Part shown: positions 33,205 to 41,747 of the stretch, piece after piece
How the letters are laid out: every line of letters starts with the position of its first letter
Position numbering within the stretch: the stretch's first letter is position 1
Assembly: GCF_010614725.1 (NCBI RefSeq)
Contig: NZ_JAAEHL010000003.1
Span: 310,001 to 374,000 of the forward strand
Direction: 5' to 3'
Source of the DNA: Flavobacterium ajazii
GTDB taxonomy: Bacteria > Bacteroidota > Bacteroidia > Flavobacteriales > Flavobacteriaceae
Length of the DNA: 64,000 bases
Translations under genes and position numbers: made by a program
The notes under the pieces: generated by a model
What the model was told of the DNA's origin: nothing
Database searches by the model: none
Seen by the model: the letters and a program-made list of their open reading frames with translations, nothing else

Positions 33205-33522
33205 TTATTGCCATTTGTTTTTGTTCTCTTTTTCTTTGTCCATGATTTCTCTGATTTTTCTTTCTTCCCAGCCTTTCCCAAAAACCGGAAAAACCTCAAA
33301 AACTTTTAATCCGTGAAAAATTACCCCTATTCCCCACCATATCAAAGGCCAGTAAAACCATAAATGATTTGGCGTTGTATATAAATTAATAAAAATCAAC
33401 ACGATATTAACCCCAATATAAGAAGTTAAATTACTATAAAATCCTTTTATATTCTCGACTTTCTTTTTAGCCTGATTATACTTGTCTTCTTCGCTATAAT
33501 TTATTTCCATGATTACTCCCAT
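33205..33522 (-). CDS. 2TM domain protein
   Basis: A 105-residue single 2TM domain with the pattern AKKKVENIKGFYSNLTSYIGV, two membrane segments separated by the NLYTTPNHLWFYWPLIWWGIG loop, and the tail WEERKIREIMDKEKENKNKW. It overlaps the next upstream gene (33513-33818) by 10 bases. The FYWPLIWWGIG core and the W-E-E-R-K-I tail recur in all copies of this cluster, which points to duplication. Confidence 0.86.
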   Translation of the reverse strand: MGVIMEINYSEEDKYNQAKKKVENIKGFYSNLTSYIGVNIVLIFINLYTTPNHLWFYWPLIWWGIGVIFHGLKVFEVFPVFGKGWEERKIREIMDKEKENKNKWQ

Positions 33523-33818
33523 TTTTGTTTATTATTTTCTTTTTCCAGAATTTTATCTATTTTTCTTTTTTCCCATTCCTTACTAAAAAAAGGAAAACAA
33601 TTAAAGACTTTTAATCCGTGTAAAACAACCACAACTCCCCAGCCCAGCAAAGAATACCAAAAATACAGATAACCCGGTGAAGTCATAAGATTTACAATTA
33701 TAACAATTGGATTACAGAGAAGATATACTGTCAGATGCTCATAAAACTCTCTGATTTGTTTCACTTTTTTTTGAGCTTCATAATAACGTTCAGCTTCAGC
33801 ATATTTCTTTTCCATCAT
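33513..33818 (-). CDS. 2TM domain protein
   Basis: A 101-residue single 2TM domain starting with the helix EAQKKVKQIREFYEHLTVYLL, two membrane segments with the loop LMTSPGYLYFWYSLLGWG, and the tail WEKRKIDKILEKENNKQKW. It overlaps the kinase gene by 4 bases (ATGA) and the next 2TM gene by 10 bases, so translation is coupled. It is the copy most similar to the domain fused to the kinase. Confidence 0.86.
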   Translation of the reverse strand: MMEKKYAEAERYYEAQKKVKQIREFYEHLTVYLLCNPIVIIVNLMTSPGYLYFWYSLLGWGVVVVLHGLKVFNCFPFFSKEWEKRKIDKILEKENNKQKWE

Positions 33819-35173
33819 TTCCAGGTTTGTTTATTATTTTCTTTTTCCAAAATCTCCCTGATCTTTCTTTCTTCCCAGTCTGAACTGTAGCCAAAAACTT
33901 TAAAAGCATGCATTACAACTCCAAATCCCCAGCCTAAAGCTGAAAACCAAAACCACTGAAATCCAGGAGAATATCTCAAATTTATAAAAATTAAAAACGG
34001 AATCACACAACAATACGAAATTACATTTGCGTAAAATCCTTTTAATTCTTCTACTCTTTTTTTAGCTCTGAAATAAGCTTTGTTTTCATCGCTATAGTCT
34101 GCACTTGTTTCCATAACTGTTATTTGTTTCGTTAAAATCGGAATCTTAACTGTGAATGTTTTTTCATTTTGTTCTACTAAAACTTTTCTGTTGGTTACAA
34201 TTCCATATCGGTTTACGATATTCTGCAATCCAACCCCTTGCCTGTCCTGTAAAACTTCTTTCTTTTGAAAATCATTTTGAATTGCAAGATAATCTCCATC
34301 AATAAAGATTCTAATATGCAAGGGTTTTTGTTCGCTAACTACATTATGTTTTACTGTGTTTTCGAGTAAAAGTTGTAACGATAACGGAACCACTTTTGCA
34401 TCTGGATTGATATTTTCTATTGGCAATTCATAAAACAAACTGTTTTCAAATCGCATTTTCAGCAAATTCATGTATGTTTTTGCAAACGACAATTCGTCTT
34501 CTACAGAAACCAGTTCTTTATCTTTTTGTTCTAAAACATATCGGTAAATTTTAGATAAAGAAGTGGTGAACCGCTGTGCATTATCCGGATTTTCTTCAAT
34601 CAAAGAACTTAATACATTCAGGCTGTTGAAAAGAAAATGCGGATCGATCTGATTTTTTAAACTTTCGAATTTTGCATTTGCCGTTCCGGCGATAATCTTT
34701 TGTTGGGTTATTTCAAATTTTGAAGCCATTTTCCATTTTACCATAAAACTTCTGGCCTGCATGAAAGTCGAAACTCCTAAAGATAAAATAATGTAAAAAA
34801 GATGAACCCAAATCATTCTTTCGCTAAAGAATTTGTCAATTGGTAAATCCTGAATAATTACAAAAATGATATAATTGATTCCTAAAACGGCCGGAACAGT
34901 GTATAAAACTGTAACTAATATTCCGTAATATACTCTCAAATTGGTGTGTTCCAGCCAGTCCCATTTTTTATCTAAAAGAACGCTCAAAAAGCCGTTTCCA
35001 AAACCTAACCCAAAAGAATAAAGACAACTTAGTAGAAAGGTTAGTAATACGTTTTTAAAAGTTAAATCTGCTCCCAAAAAAGCTGAAAATATCACCGTAA
35101 AAACCATAGAAATCTTGAAACAAACAAGTGTACCGCTTCTTAAATCTGAAAATGTATTTCTATAATCTTTCAT
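33815..35173 (-). CDS. LytS-type histidine kinase with C-terminal 2TM domain
   Basis: This 452-residue membrane kinase has four or so membrane segments in residues 15-140. A His_kinase domain follows with the phospho-acceptor His179 in QIDPHFLFNSLN, an ATP-binding N-box LLLENTVKHNVV and a G-box GVGLQNIVNRYG. A 2TM domain is fused at the C-terminus (about 365-452), with two membrane segments and the WEERKIREILEKEN tail. It heads a row of three free 2TM proteins and a LytTR regulator. The signal it senses is unknown. The fused 2TM domain places the kinase domain between two membrane regions, which is unusual for the LytS class. Confidence 0.9.
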   Translation of the reverse strand: MKDYRNTFSDLRSGTLVCFKISMVFTVIFSAFLGADLTFKNVLLTFLLSCLYSFGLGFGNGFLSVLLDKKWDWLEHTNLRVYYGILVTVLYTVPAVLGINYIIFVIIQDLPIDKFFSERMIWVHLFYIILSLGVSTFMQARSFMVKWKMASKFEITQQKIIAGTANAKFESLKNQIDPHFLFNSLNVLSSLIEENPDNAQRFTTSLSKIYRYVLEQKDKELVSVEDELSFAKTYMNLLKMRFENSLFYELPIENINPDAKVVPLSLQLLLENTVKHNVVSEQKPLHIRIFIDGDYLAIQNDFQKKEVLQDRQGVGLQNIVNRYGIVTNRKVLVEQNEKTFTVKIPILTKQITVMETSADYSDENKAYFRAKKRVEELKGFYANVISYCCVIPFLIFINLRYSPGFQWFWFSALGWGFGVVMHAFKVFGYSSDWEERKIREILEKENNKQTWK

Positions 35174-35194
35174 GGTAACCAGCTTAAAATGTTT

Positions 35195-35815
35195 TTATTT
35201 ACAGTTTTTTTGTGTTTCCAAAGCCCTTTCTAATCCCCATTTTGGCGAAAACGGAGTTTCAGGTTTAAATGTACCAAAAAGTTCAATAGCTTTATTAACC
35301 TGAGCGCATAAAGGTTTTGTATCTACACCTGTCCATTTTGCACCTCCCAACTGATAATCTGCCTCACCAAATACTGCTCTTGGATTATTTGGATTCAAAA
35401 CTTTTGCTTTTGCGTAAGCTTCCATCACCTTAGCAGAATATTTCATTCCGTTTGTCATCGGATCAGCAACTACATACGCCGTATAAATCAAAGCCTGTAA
35501 AACATATAATTCTGAATTAGCCTGGTCTTTAATTATTTCTGTGTCAAGGGCATCCTGTGCTTTTGTCAATAACAAATCTACTTTAGTTTTGTCTTTTTCA
35601 GAAAAAGCCGATGTTGTATTAATTAAAGCTACATAATAATTTGGCAGATAGCTGTTTTTTTCAGCAGTAGCTATTCTTTCAAACATTGCAGAAGCTTCTG
35701 TATTTTTTCCTTCTTTCCAAAGCCCGAAAGCTTTTCCCATTCCTTGTTCAAATTGTGTCTGAGCAGATAATAAACTACAGATGAATAATGTAATAACTGT
35801 GATAATTTTGGTCAT
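35195..35815 (-). CDS. Secreted protein, possible TPR-like, unknown function
   Basis: The 206-residue protein has a signal peptide ending SLLSAQ. The rest is helical with repeated small-residue helices that resemble tetratricopeptide repeats, for example SAMFERIATAEKNSYLPNYYVAL and AKAKVLNPNNPRAVFGEADYQ. I do not recognise a named family. It is 21 bases upstream of the kinase gene on the same strand and is probably cotranscribed with it, which would make it a periplasmic or surface partner of that system. Confidence 0.65.
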   Translation of the reverse strand: MTKIITVITLFICSLLSAQTQFEQGMGKAFGLWKEGKNTEASAMFERIATAEKNSYLPNYYVALINTTSAFSEKDKTKVDLLLTKAQDALDTEIIKDQANSELYVLQALIYTAYVVADPMTNGMKYSAKVMEAYAKAKVLNPNNPRAVFGEADYQLGGAKWTGVDTKPLCAQVNKAIELFGTFKPETPFSPKWGLERALETQKNCK

Positions 35816-35954
35816 GATTTCTAATTTTTTAAAGGTTATTTTTAACTAAATTTTTATTGATGATTAAAACTCTTTCTATTAATTTATACTTCAAAAGTAT
35901 ATTGGTTTTTAGTCTTTTAAAATTAAATGATACTGAGTTGTTGATTTTGATGAC

Positions 35955-36035
35955 TGAATTGTTTTTTTTTGAAGATTCTAAGATTCTGAGGAGCTAAGGT
36001 TCTAAGTTTTCCCTTAATATCTTAGAACCTCAGAA
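35955..36035. repeat. CTTAG-type inverted repeat
   Basis: AGGTTCTAAG at 35997-36006 pairs with CTTAGAACCT at 36021-36030. The region also holds the related direct repeats TTCTAAG and TTCTGAG (35975-35990). Similar repeats occur at 28296-28316 and 59439-59486. It lies just after the TonB receptor gene and could serve as its terminator. Confidence 0.55.
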
Positions 36036-36040
36036 CCTTT

Positions 36041-38206
36041 TTAAAGATTCTTCAACTGATTTTCATTTTTATTATCGCTGATCGTCCAGAAGAAACCTAA
36101 GAAGAAAAACCTGTCTGCCGTTGGTACTACAGCCTGTCTTTGGTAAACTCCTGATGCATCTGGTGTTTTGGCATAATCGTATCCGAAGATATTTTGTGTT
36201 CCTAAAATATTCGAAACAGAGAAATAAAGGATTTTTTGTGTGGTCAGTAAATACGCCCAGTTAAAACTAAGACTATTGTACGACTTTGTTTTTCCGTTCA
36301 TAAACTGTGTTTGGTTTGGATCGTTGTACGGACGCCCTGTACCGAAACTGTTTGTAAAACCCACTTGCGATTTCCAGTCTGTAATAAAATATTTTGTTAC
36401 CACAGATAAATTATGATTTGCAATAAAACTCGGAGTTGCCATATTTGGAAAGTTTTTATACTGCCTTTCTGAATCGATATAAGAATAGGATATCCAGTAT
36501 TCTAAGTTTTCATACAAATTGCTGTCTCTCCAGAACAAATCTATTCCTTTTGCATACCCTGATCCGTTGTTGTTGAAAATCGAATTGTACTGAATATTCT
36601 TTGTATCATACTGAACGAGATTGCTGTAATCTTTATAATAAGCCTCAACCCTGAAAGTCTGCCCCGGTTTTGTGAACTGATAATTCAGAATATAATGACT
36701 TGCTTTCTCGCTTTCAAACTGATGATACTTAGAATATTTAATATAATCAACAACCGGTATCTGGGAAAAATCTCCGTAAGCAAAAGAAAACTGACTGCTT
36801 TTTGAAACTTTGTATCCTAATGAAGCTCTCGGTGCAATATTATTTTCGTTTAACAAACCATTATTTGAATATCTCAAACCAACTTTTAGTGCCAAATTTT
36901 TAGAGAATGAAATATCTCCTTCTGTGTAAGCCGCAAAAATGTTAGAATCGTAATCATTTGTAACATCGATAGAAACATTATCTGCAATGTCTTCATTATA
37001 TTTTGTAATGAAATAATCTGTTCCAAAAGAAATTTTAAAATGGTTCGAAACTTTTTTAGACAATTTTAATTTCAGCTGTGCTGCGTTTTCCTGACTGTCA
37101 ATTCCGGTGATATCATATTTCAGTTTGTTTTTACTGTATCCATAACTAACCCCTGAAGTTATTTGCCAGCCTGTTCCAAAAGTACCTTTGTATGAAGAAT
37201 TCAGGTAAAAATTGTTATTGTTCATGTCAGTCCTGACTGGATTTTCGAAATTGATATTTTTCTGATTCAAATCGAATTTTTCCCCATCAAAAGAAGCGTA
37301 CAATTTGAAAATTCCGTTTGTAAAATTATATCTGTAAACCGTTTCACCTCCAAGCGATTGATAAGGACTGTTCCAGTCAACATTTTGAGGAATTACCGCC
37401 TGATAAGGAGCTAAATTAACATACATCATATTTACACTCAAAGAACTTTTATTCCACTTCTGAGTATTCCCTAAGCTCAAACCCACCGTCATCAATCCGA
37501 TATCTGTTTTTTCGTGATCTGCTTCGTCCTGAGTATTCAAAAGCAAAACACTTGAAAGAGCTTCACCATATTCTGCAGAATAGCCTCCGGTAGAAAAAGC
37601 AATTCCGCTAAACAGGAAAGGAGAAAACCTGCTTCGGGTTGGTAAATTATTTGTAGTTGCGCCGTATGGCTGCGCTACTCTGATTCCGTCAACAAAAGTT
37701 TGGGTTTCGCTGGCTTCTCCCCCACGCACAAACAAACGCCCGTCTTCACCAACGGTTTGTGTACCCGGCAAAGTCTGCAAAGCAGCTACAATATTTCCGG
37801 CAGAACCAGCTGTAGTAACAATATCTAATGGTTTTAGAACAGATACTCTTGCTTTTTCGCCTGATTCTAAAGTTCCGGCGGTAATTACGACTGCATCAAG
37901 GGCATTTATATTTTCTCTTAATTTTACTGTTTGATTTTTATAATTGGTAACATCTATTTCTTGTTTGTAAGTTTCGAAAAGCAAAAAGCTAACCACTAAA
38001 AACTTATTTCCTGCTTCAGTAGTTTCAAAAGAAAACTCTCCGGTTTCAGAACTTGTGGCTCCGTCGTAAGTTCCATCTAAATAAATATTTGCTCCTGCTA
38101 CTGGTTTTCCTTTTTGGTCAACTACCTTTCCATAAATAGTATTCTGGGCAAAAATAAAAGCTGCAAAAAGTAAAAAAGATATTGTAAAAAGTAATTTGGT
38201 TTTCAT
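36041..38206 (-). CDS. TonB-dependent outer-membrane receptor
   Basis: The 721-residue protein begins with a signal peptide (ending FAQ). It has a carboxypeptidase-regulatory-like domain (TIYGKVVDQKGKPVAGANI), then a TonB plug domain with GTQTVGEDGRLFVRGGEASETQ and a large C-terminal beta-barrel ending in aromatic strands. It imports an unknown substrate across the outer membrane with energy from TonB. No SusD-like partner is beside it, so it is not an obvious polysaccharide-utilisation receptor. An ATG 36 bases upstream is in frame but the signal peptide starts at the chosen ATG. Confidence 0.9.
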   Translation of the reverse strand: MKTKLLFTISFLLFAAFIFAQNTIYGKVVDQKGKPVAGANIYLDGTYDGATSSETGEFSFETTEAGNKFLVVSFLLFETYKQEIDVTNYKNQTVKLRENINALDAVVITAGTLESGEKARVSVLKPLDIVTTAGSAGNIVAALQTLPGTQTVGEDGRLFVRGGEASETQTFVDGIRVAQPYGATTNNLPTRSRFSPFLFSGIAFSTGGYSAEYGEALSSVLLLNTQDEADHEKTDIGLMTVGLSLGNTQKWNKSSLSVNMMYVNLAPYQAVIPQNVDWNSPYQSLGGETVYRYNFTNGIFKLYASFDGEKFDLNQKNINFENPVRTDMNNNNFYLNSSYKGTFGTGWQITSGVSYGYSKNKLKYDITGIDSQENAAQLKLKLSKKVSNHFKISFGTDYFITKYNEDIADNVSIDVTNDYDSNIFAAYTEGDISFSKNLALKVGLRYSNNGLLNENNIAPRASLGYKVSKSSQFSFAYGDFSQIPVVDYIKYSKYHQFESEKASHYILNYQFTKPGQTFRVEAYYKDYSNLVQYDTKNIQYNSIFNNNGSGYAKGIDLFWRDSNLYENLEYWISYSYIDSERQYKNFPNMATPSFIANHNLSVVTKYFITDWKSQVGFTNSFGTGRPYNDPNQTQFMNGKTKSYNSLSFNWAYLLTTQKILYFSVSNILGTQNIFGYDYAKTPDASGVYQRQAVVPTADRFFFLGFFWTISDNKNENQLKNL

Positions 38207-38346
38207 GTCATCTTTGGTTTTGATGAAGCAAATGTATCTCAACTATTCTTGTTAAAAAATATTAAATAACCCAATTGTAGAATTTCGGGGATGAGTTGTA
38301 AAATACTTATTTGTATCTTTAGCTAAGAATAACAAAACCATCGATC

Positions 38347-38805
38347 ATGTCAGAAAGCAAAAGAATATCAAACCTATATCAATCTATTTACAATGGTAAT
38401 CCGTGGCTGGAAGTTACTTTGGCCCATACACTGGAAAATGTAACCGCAGAGCAGGCTTACAAAAAAGTAAATCCCAACCTGAATACGATTTGGGAAATTG
38501 TCAACCATATTATACAATGGAGAAGAAACATTCTGCAGCGTATGCAGGGAGAAACCATTATAACTCCTGACCATAATTATTTTGTTCCGGTTATAGATCC
38601 ATCTGAAGTTGCCTGGGCGCAATCCATTCAGACGCTTTCAAAATCACAAGAATCATGGAATGCTTTTTTTGAGGATTTTGACGACGAAGATTTAGCTAAA
38701 ATTTACGCCAATAACGGCCATACCTACTACGAGCACATTCACGGAATTATTCAGCATGATGTGTATCATTTAGGACAGATTGTTATTTTGAAGAAAATGC
38801 TTTAA
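38347..38805 (+). CDS. DinB family protein
   Basis: This 152-residue helical protein belongs to the DinB/YfiT four-helix superfamily. The metal-ligand pattern is visible as histidines in EIVNHIIQW and HGIIQHDVYHLGQI near the C-terminus. Members bind a metal and some act in thiol transfer or maleylpyruvate isomerisation; the function here is unknown. It is 10 bases before the YciI gene, so the two are probably cotranscribed. Confidence 0.85.
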   Translation: MSESKRISNLYQSIYNGNPWLEVTLAHTLENVTAEQAYKKVNPNLNTIWEIVNHIIQWRRNILQRMQGETIITPDHNYFVPVIDPSEVAWAQSIQTLSKSQESWNAFFEDFDDEDLAKIYANNGHTYYEHIHGIIQHDVYHLGQIVILKKML

Positions 38806-38815
38806 AAATACAACT

Positions 38816-39274
38816 ATGAAAAAATCTCTTTTTGTTATCGGATTATTATTGACAAGCACGCTTGGATTTTCTCAGGAAACCGAAGCGAAATATGATGAAG
38901 CTTTAGCCAAATCACTTCACGCCGATGAATATGGAATGAAGAAATATGTTTTTTGTCTTTTAAAATCCGGAAGTAATACAACCGCATCCAAAGAAGAAAG
39001 TAAAAAACTTTTTGAAGGCCACATGGCAAACATCAATAAACTGGCTAAAGAAGGTAAACTGGTTGTTGCCGGCCCCTTCATGAAAAACGATAGAAACTAT
39101 CGTGGTATTTATGTTTTTAATGTCGAAACTGTAGAAGAAGCCAAAGCCCTTGTTGCTACTGACCCGGCAATTCAGGCAAAATTACTTGAAGCCGAATTAA
39201 CGCCCTGGTATTGTACCGCAGCTTTACAGGAAACTGTGAAAATACATGACAAAATTTCCAGGACGAAAATGTAA
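38816..39274 (+). CDS. YciI-like protein with a signal peptide
   Basis: The 152-residue protein has a clear signal peptide (about residues 1-20, ending GFSQ) followed by a YciI domain with FEGHMANINKLAKEGKLVVAGPF, a dimeric ferredoxin-like fold. YciI proteins are normally cytoplasmic, so export is unusual. It sits between a DinB-like gene and an acetyltransferase and is probably cotranscribed with both, with 10 and 3 bases between them. The substrate is unknown. Confidence 0.8.
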   Translation: MKKSLFVIGLLLTSTLGFSQETEAKYDEALAKSLHADEYGMKKYVFCLLKSGSNTTASKEESKKLFEGHMANINKLAKEGKLVVAGPFMKNDRNYRGIYVFNVETVEEAKALVATDPAIQAKLLEAELTPWYCTAALQETVKIHDKISRTKM

Positions 39275-39277
39275 AAT

Positions 39278-39835
39278 ATGAAAACAGAAAAAGAAAAAAT
39301 GATTACTGGCGAATATTACAACGCTTTTGATCCAGAATTACTAAAAGGCCGTCGTGCGGCAAAAAACTTACTGCATACTTTAAATATCAAAGAATACCGG
39401 GTTACCAAAAAAGCAAAAGAAATCCTGAAAGAACTCATTCCTAACGCTGGAGCAGGGCTTTATATTGAACCTCCCTTTCATTGTGATTACGGTTATAATA
39501 TTTTCTGCGGAGAGAACGTTTATTTCAATGTGAATTGTGTTGTTTTGGATTGTGCACCTGTAACTATTGGATCAAATGTATTCATTGCTCCAAATGTTCA
39601 AATTTATACCGCCTCTCATCCGCTTGACGCAGAATTAAGAAAAACGTTAGAAAATGCTTATCCTGTAACAATTGGAAACGATTGCTGGATTGGTGGAAAT
39701 TCTGTTATCTGCCCGGGAGTTACGATTGGAAAAGGCTGTGTTATAGGTGCCGGATCTGTGGTTACAAAAGATATTCCAGACAATTCGTTGGCTGTTGGAA
39801 ATCCGGCGAAGGTAATTCGAAAATTAAATAATTGA
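39278..39835 (+). CDS. maa: Maltose O-acetyltransferase family protein
   Basis: The 185-residue protein is a left-handed beta-helix hexapeptide-repeat acetyltransferase. Repeats run from about residue 70 to the end (for example IGSNVFIAPNVQIY, IGNDCWIGGNSVICPGV), with the catalytic His in TASHPLDAE. The N-terminal NAFDPELLKGRRAAK motif matches the Maa type, which acetylates maltose or related sugars with acetyl-CoA. The precise sugar acceptor here is inferred. Confidence 0.87.
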   Translation: MKTEKEKMITGEYYNAFDPELLKGRRAAKNLLHTLNIKEYRVTKKAKEILKELIPNAGAGLYIEPPFHCDYGYNIFCGENVYFNVNCVVLDCAPVTIGSNVFIAPNVQIYTASHPLDAELRKTLENAYPVTIGNDCWIGGNSVICPGVTIGKGCVIGAGSVVTKDIPDNSLAVGNPAKVIRKLNN

Positions 39836-39898
39836 TGCATAAAATTCAAAATGCAATTTTGAAAAGAATAAATATATTTTTTTAGTATTTTATTTGAT

Positions 39899-39906
39899 TA
39901 TATTTG
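39899..39906 (+). promoter_or_regulatory. Candidate -7 box for the STAS/GHKL cassette
   Basis: TATATTTG matches TAnnTTTG and lies 21 bases upstream of the ATG at 39928. Confidence 0.5.
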
Positions 39907-39927
39907 ATATAAGCATATGCCAATTTT

Positions 39928-40809
39928 ATGACTATAACAATACCTAATGATATCAAAAGTGAATTTGAGGGCTATGATTACATCATAACGTGGATAAATA
40001 AATACAAGCTTATTAAAAATACAGGAATTACATTTGATTTTGGAAGAGTTACGTTCTTGGAAGCGAATTTATGCGCTTTAATCGGAACAATATTTGAAAT
40101 GTTGGAGTCAAAAAACAATCAAATAAAAATAATAAATATTCAACCTCAAGTAGAAACTATCTTAAGGAAAAATGAATTTTTAATACCATTTGGATTTGAG
40201 AAAATAACAGATCACTACGATACGGCTTTAAAGTATAGAAAATTCACTCCAAATGATGATATTGGTTTTAATAATTACATACAAGAGGAATTATTAAAGA
40301 AGCAACAGTTTCCTTCTCACAGTGAGAAATTAGGCAAGGAAATTACTCGAAATATTTTTGAAATTTATGAAAATGCACGTACTCATGGTCAATGTGATTT
40401 TATTCATAGCTGTGGGCAATTTTACCCAAGAAAACAAGACAAACCATTGCATTTTACAATAGTTGATAAGGGAGTTAACATTAAGCAAAACGTCTCTGCT
40501 TTTCATAATCAAGACATTAATGCTGCGGATGCAATTGAGTGGGCAATGAAAAAAGGCAATACTACTAAAAGTGGTGACACTTCAGGAGGATTAGGTTTAG
40601 CTGTAATATTTGAGTTCATTAAATATAATCGAGGAAAAATCCAAGTTATATCATCCGATGGTTTTTATGAGTATAAAAATGAAAGTGTAACAAAAAAGAA
40701 ATTAGCCTCAATTTTCGAGGGAACTATTGTTAATATAAAATTTAACTTAAATGATTCAAATTATTATTCCTTAAGAAGCGAAGAGGAAGATTTTGAAAAT
40801 ATATTTTAA
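39928..40809 (+). CDS. STAS-like domain fused to a GHKL ATPase
   Basis: The 293-residue protein has an N-terminal STAS-like half (about 1-95, with GITFDFGRVTFLEANLCALIG). A GHKL ATP-binding half follows, with an N-box EIYENARTHG near residue 150 and the G-boxes IVDKGVNI and SGDTSGGLGLAVIFEF. It lacks a histidine phospho-acceptor and a membrane segment, so it is more like an anti-sigma-type switch kinase than a sensor. It is followed by a STAS-like protein and a PIN nuclease, with which it probably forms a functional unit. The family has no established function that I know. Confidence 0.8.
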   Translation: MTITIPNDIKSEFEGYDYIITWINKYKLIKNTGITFDFGRVTFLEANLCALIGTIFEMLESKNNQIKIINIQPQVETILRKNEFLIPFGFEKITDHYDTALKYRKFTPNDDIGFNNYIQEELLKKQQFPSHSEKLGKEITRNIFEIYENARTHGQCDFIHSCGQFYPRKQDKPLHFTIVDKGVNIKQNVSAFHNQDINAADAIEWAMKKGNTTKSGDTSGGLGLAVIFEFIKYNRGKIQVISSDGFYEYKNESVTKKKLASIFEGTIVNIKFNLNDSNYYSLRSEEEDFENIF

Positions 40810-40823
40810 AAGGCGTAAATTTG
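40791..40823 (+). promoter_or_regulatory. Internal promoter for the STAS-like and PIN genes
   Basis: TTTTG at 40791-40795 and TAAATTTG at 40816-40823 match the -33 and -7 boxes of Bacteroidota promoters, with 20 bases between them. The first overlaps the end of the ATPase gene. The ATG of the next gene is 32 bases downstream, so the two distal genes may be expressed separately. Confidence 0.6.
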
Positions 40824-40855
40824 CGCTACATTATTAACGAAATAATTATATTATT

Positions 40856-41209
40856 ATGAAACGTCTAATTATTAGAGATATAATTAATTCAGAACTTGCG
40901 GTCTCTACTGAAAATGGAGAAAAAGTTTTCGAAATGATCGATTCATATCTGCAAAAAAAAGAAAAAGTAGAATTAGATTTTGCTGGTATAACAATAATGA
41001 TTACAGCATTTTTGAATGCAGCAATTGGAAAATTATATGGCAAGAAAGAATATACACCTGCTTTTCTAAATGAATATTTAAAACTTGAAAATGTAGAATT
41101 AGAAGACCGAAGTTTATTTAAAGATGTAATTCAAAGGGCGAAAGAATATTTTGCAAACAAAGAAAATTTTGAAAAAAATTCTAATAATGCAATTTATGGG
41201 GACGATTAG
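40856..41209 (+). CDS. STAS-like (DUF4325-type) protein
   Basis: This 117-residue protein begins with ISTENGEKVF-like sequence (VSTENGEKVFEMIDSYL) and has the strand-helix pattern KVELDFAGITIMITAFLNAAIGKLYG, which matches the STAS-like DUF4325 family. Such domains resemble anti-sigma-factor antagonists and could bind the GHKL ATPase upstream. It overlaps the PIN nuclease gene by 14 bases, so their translation is coupled. Function is inferred from fold and context. Confidence 0.8.
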   Translation: MKRLIIRDIINSELAVSTENGEKVFEMIDSYLQKKEKVELDFAGITIMITAFLNAAIGKLYGKKEYTPAFLNEYLKLENVELEDRSLFKDVIQRAKEYFANKENFEKNSNNAIYGDD

Positions 41210-41738
41210 AATTCAGGATTTTAAAATTGGTTTCACTGACCAATTTTTTTTTGACACAAATATTTGGCTTTTGCTTTTTGGCACTGTCGCTGATTTTCAA
41301 AATAAAGATCAAAAAATATATTCCAAATTTCTAGAAGAATTAATAACAAAAAACAAACCAATATATATTTCTTCTTCTGTTATTTCGGAATATGCAAATG
41401 TTCTGTTACGCAGAGATTATGATCAATGGATATCAATTGAAAAACTGGTAAATGCAAAATTTAAAACCGATTTCGTAGGAAGTAAAAATTATGAAACTTC
41501 AGTAGATGTAATTACAAAATCGATTAACAAGATTTTAAAACTTCCAAATATACAGCCAATATCCGACAGCTTCCATTGTATTAACATAAATAATATTGTA
41601 GAGAATTTTAAACTTGTAGATTTTAACGATGCATATATTTTGGAATTATCAACTTTAAACAATTATAAAATTGTTACTAATGATAAAGATTTTCAAAAAT
41701 TAAATTCAAAAATAGACATCATTACTTCACAGATTTAA
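41196..41738 (+). CDS. PIN-domain ribonuclease
   Basis: The protein of about 180 residues has the PIN acidic residues in order: FFDTNIW near the N-terminus, SSVISEYANVLL, FNDAYILELS and VTNDKDFQKL near the C-terminus. These bind the metal for RNA cleavage. The frame opens at 41151 and has other ATGs at 41187 and 41196; the last gives the shortest overlap with the STAS-like gene and a normal N-terminus. It lacks a VapB-type antitoxin partner. It is expected to be controlled by the neighbouring STAS and GHKL proteins, which is an inference. Confidence 0.85.
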   Translation: MGTIRIQDFKIGFTDQFFFDTNIWLLLFGTVADFQNKDQKIYSKFLEELITKNKPIYISSSVISEYANVLLRRDYDQWISIEKLVNAKFKTDFVGSKNYETSVDVITKSINKILKLPNIQPISDSFHCININNIVENFKLVDFNDAYILELSTLNNYKIVTNDKDFQKLNSKIDIITSQI

Positions 41739-41747
41739 CTAAACTTA

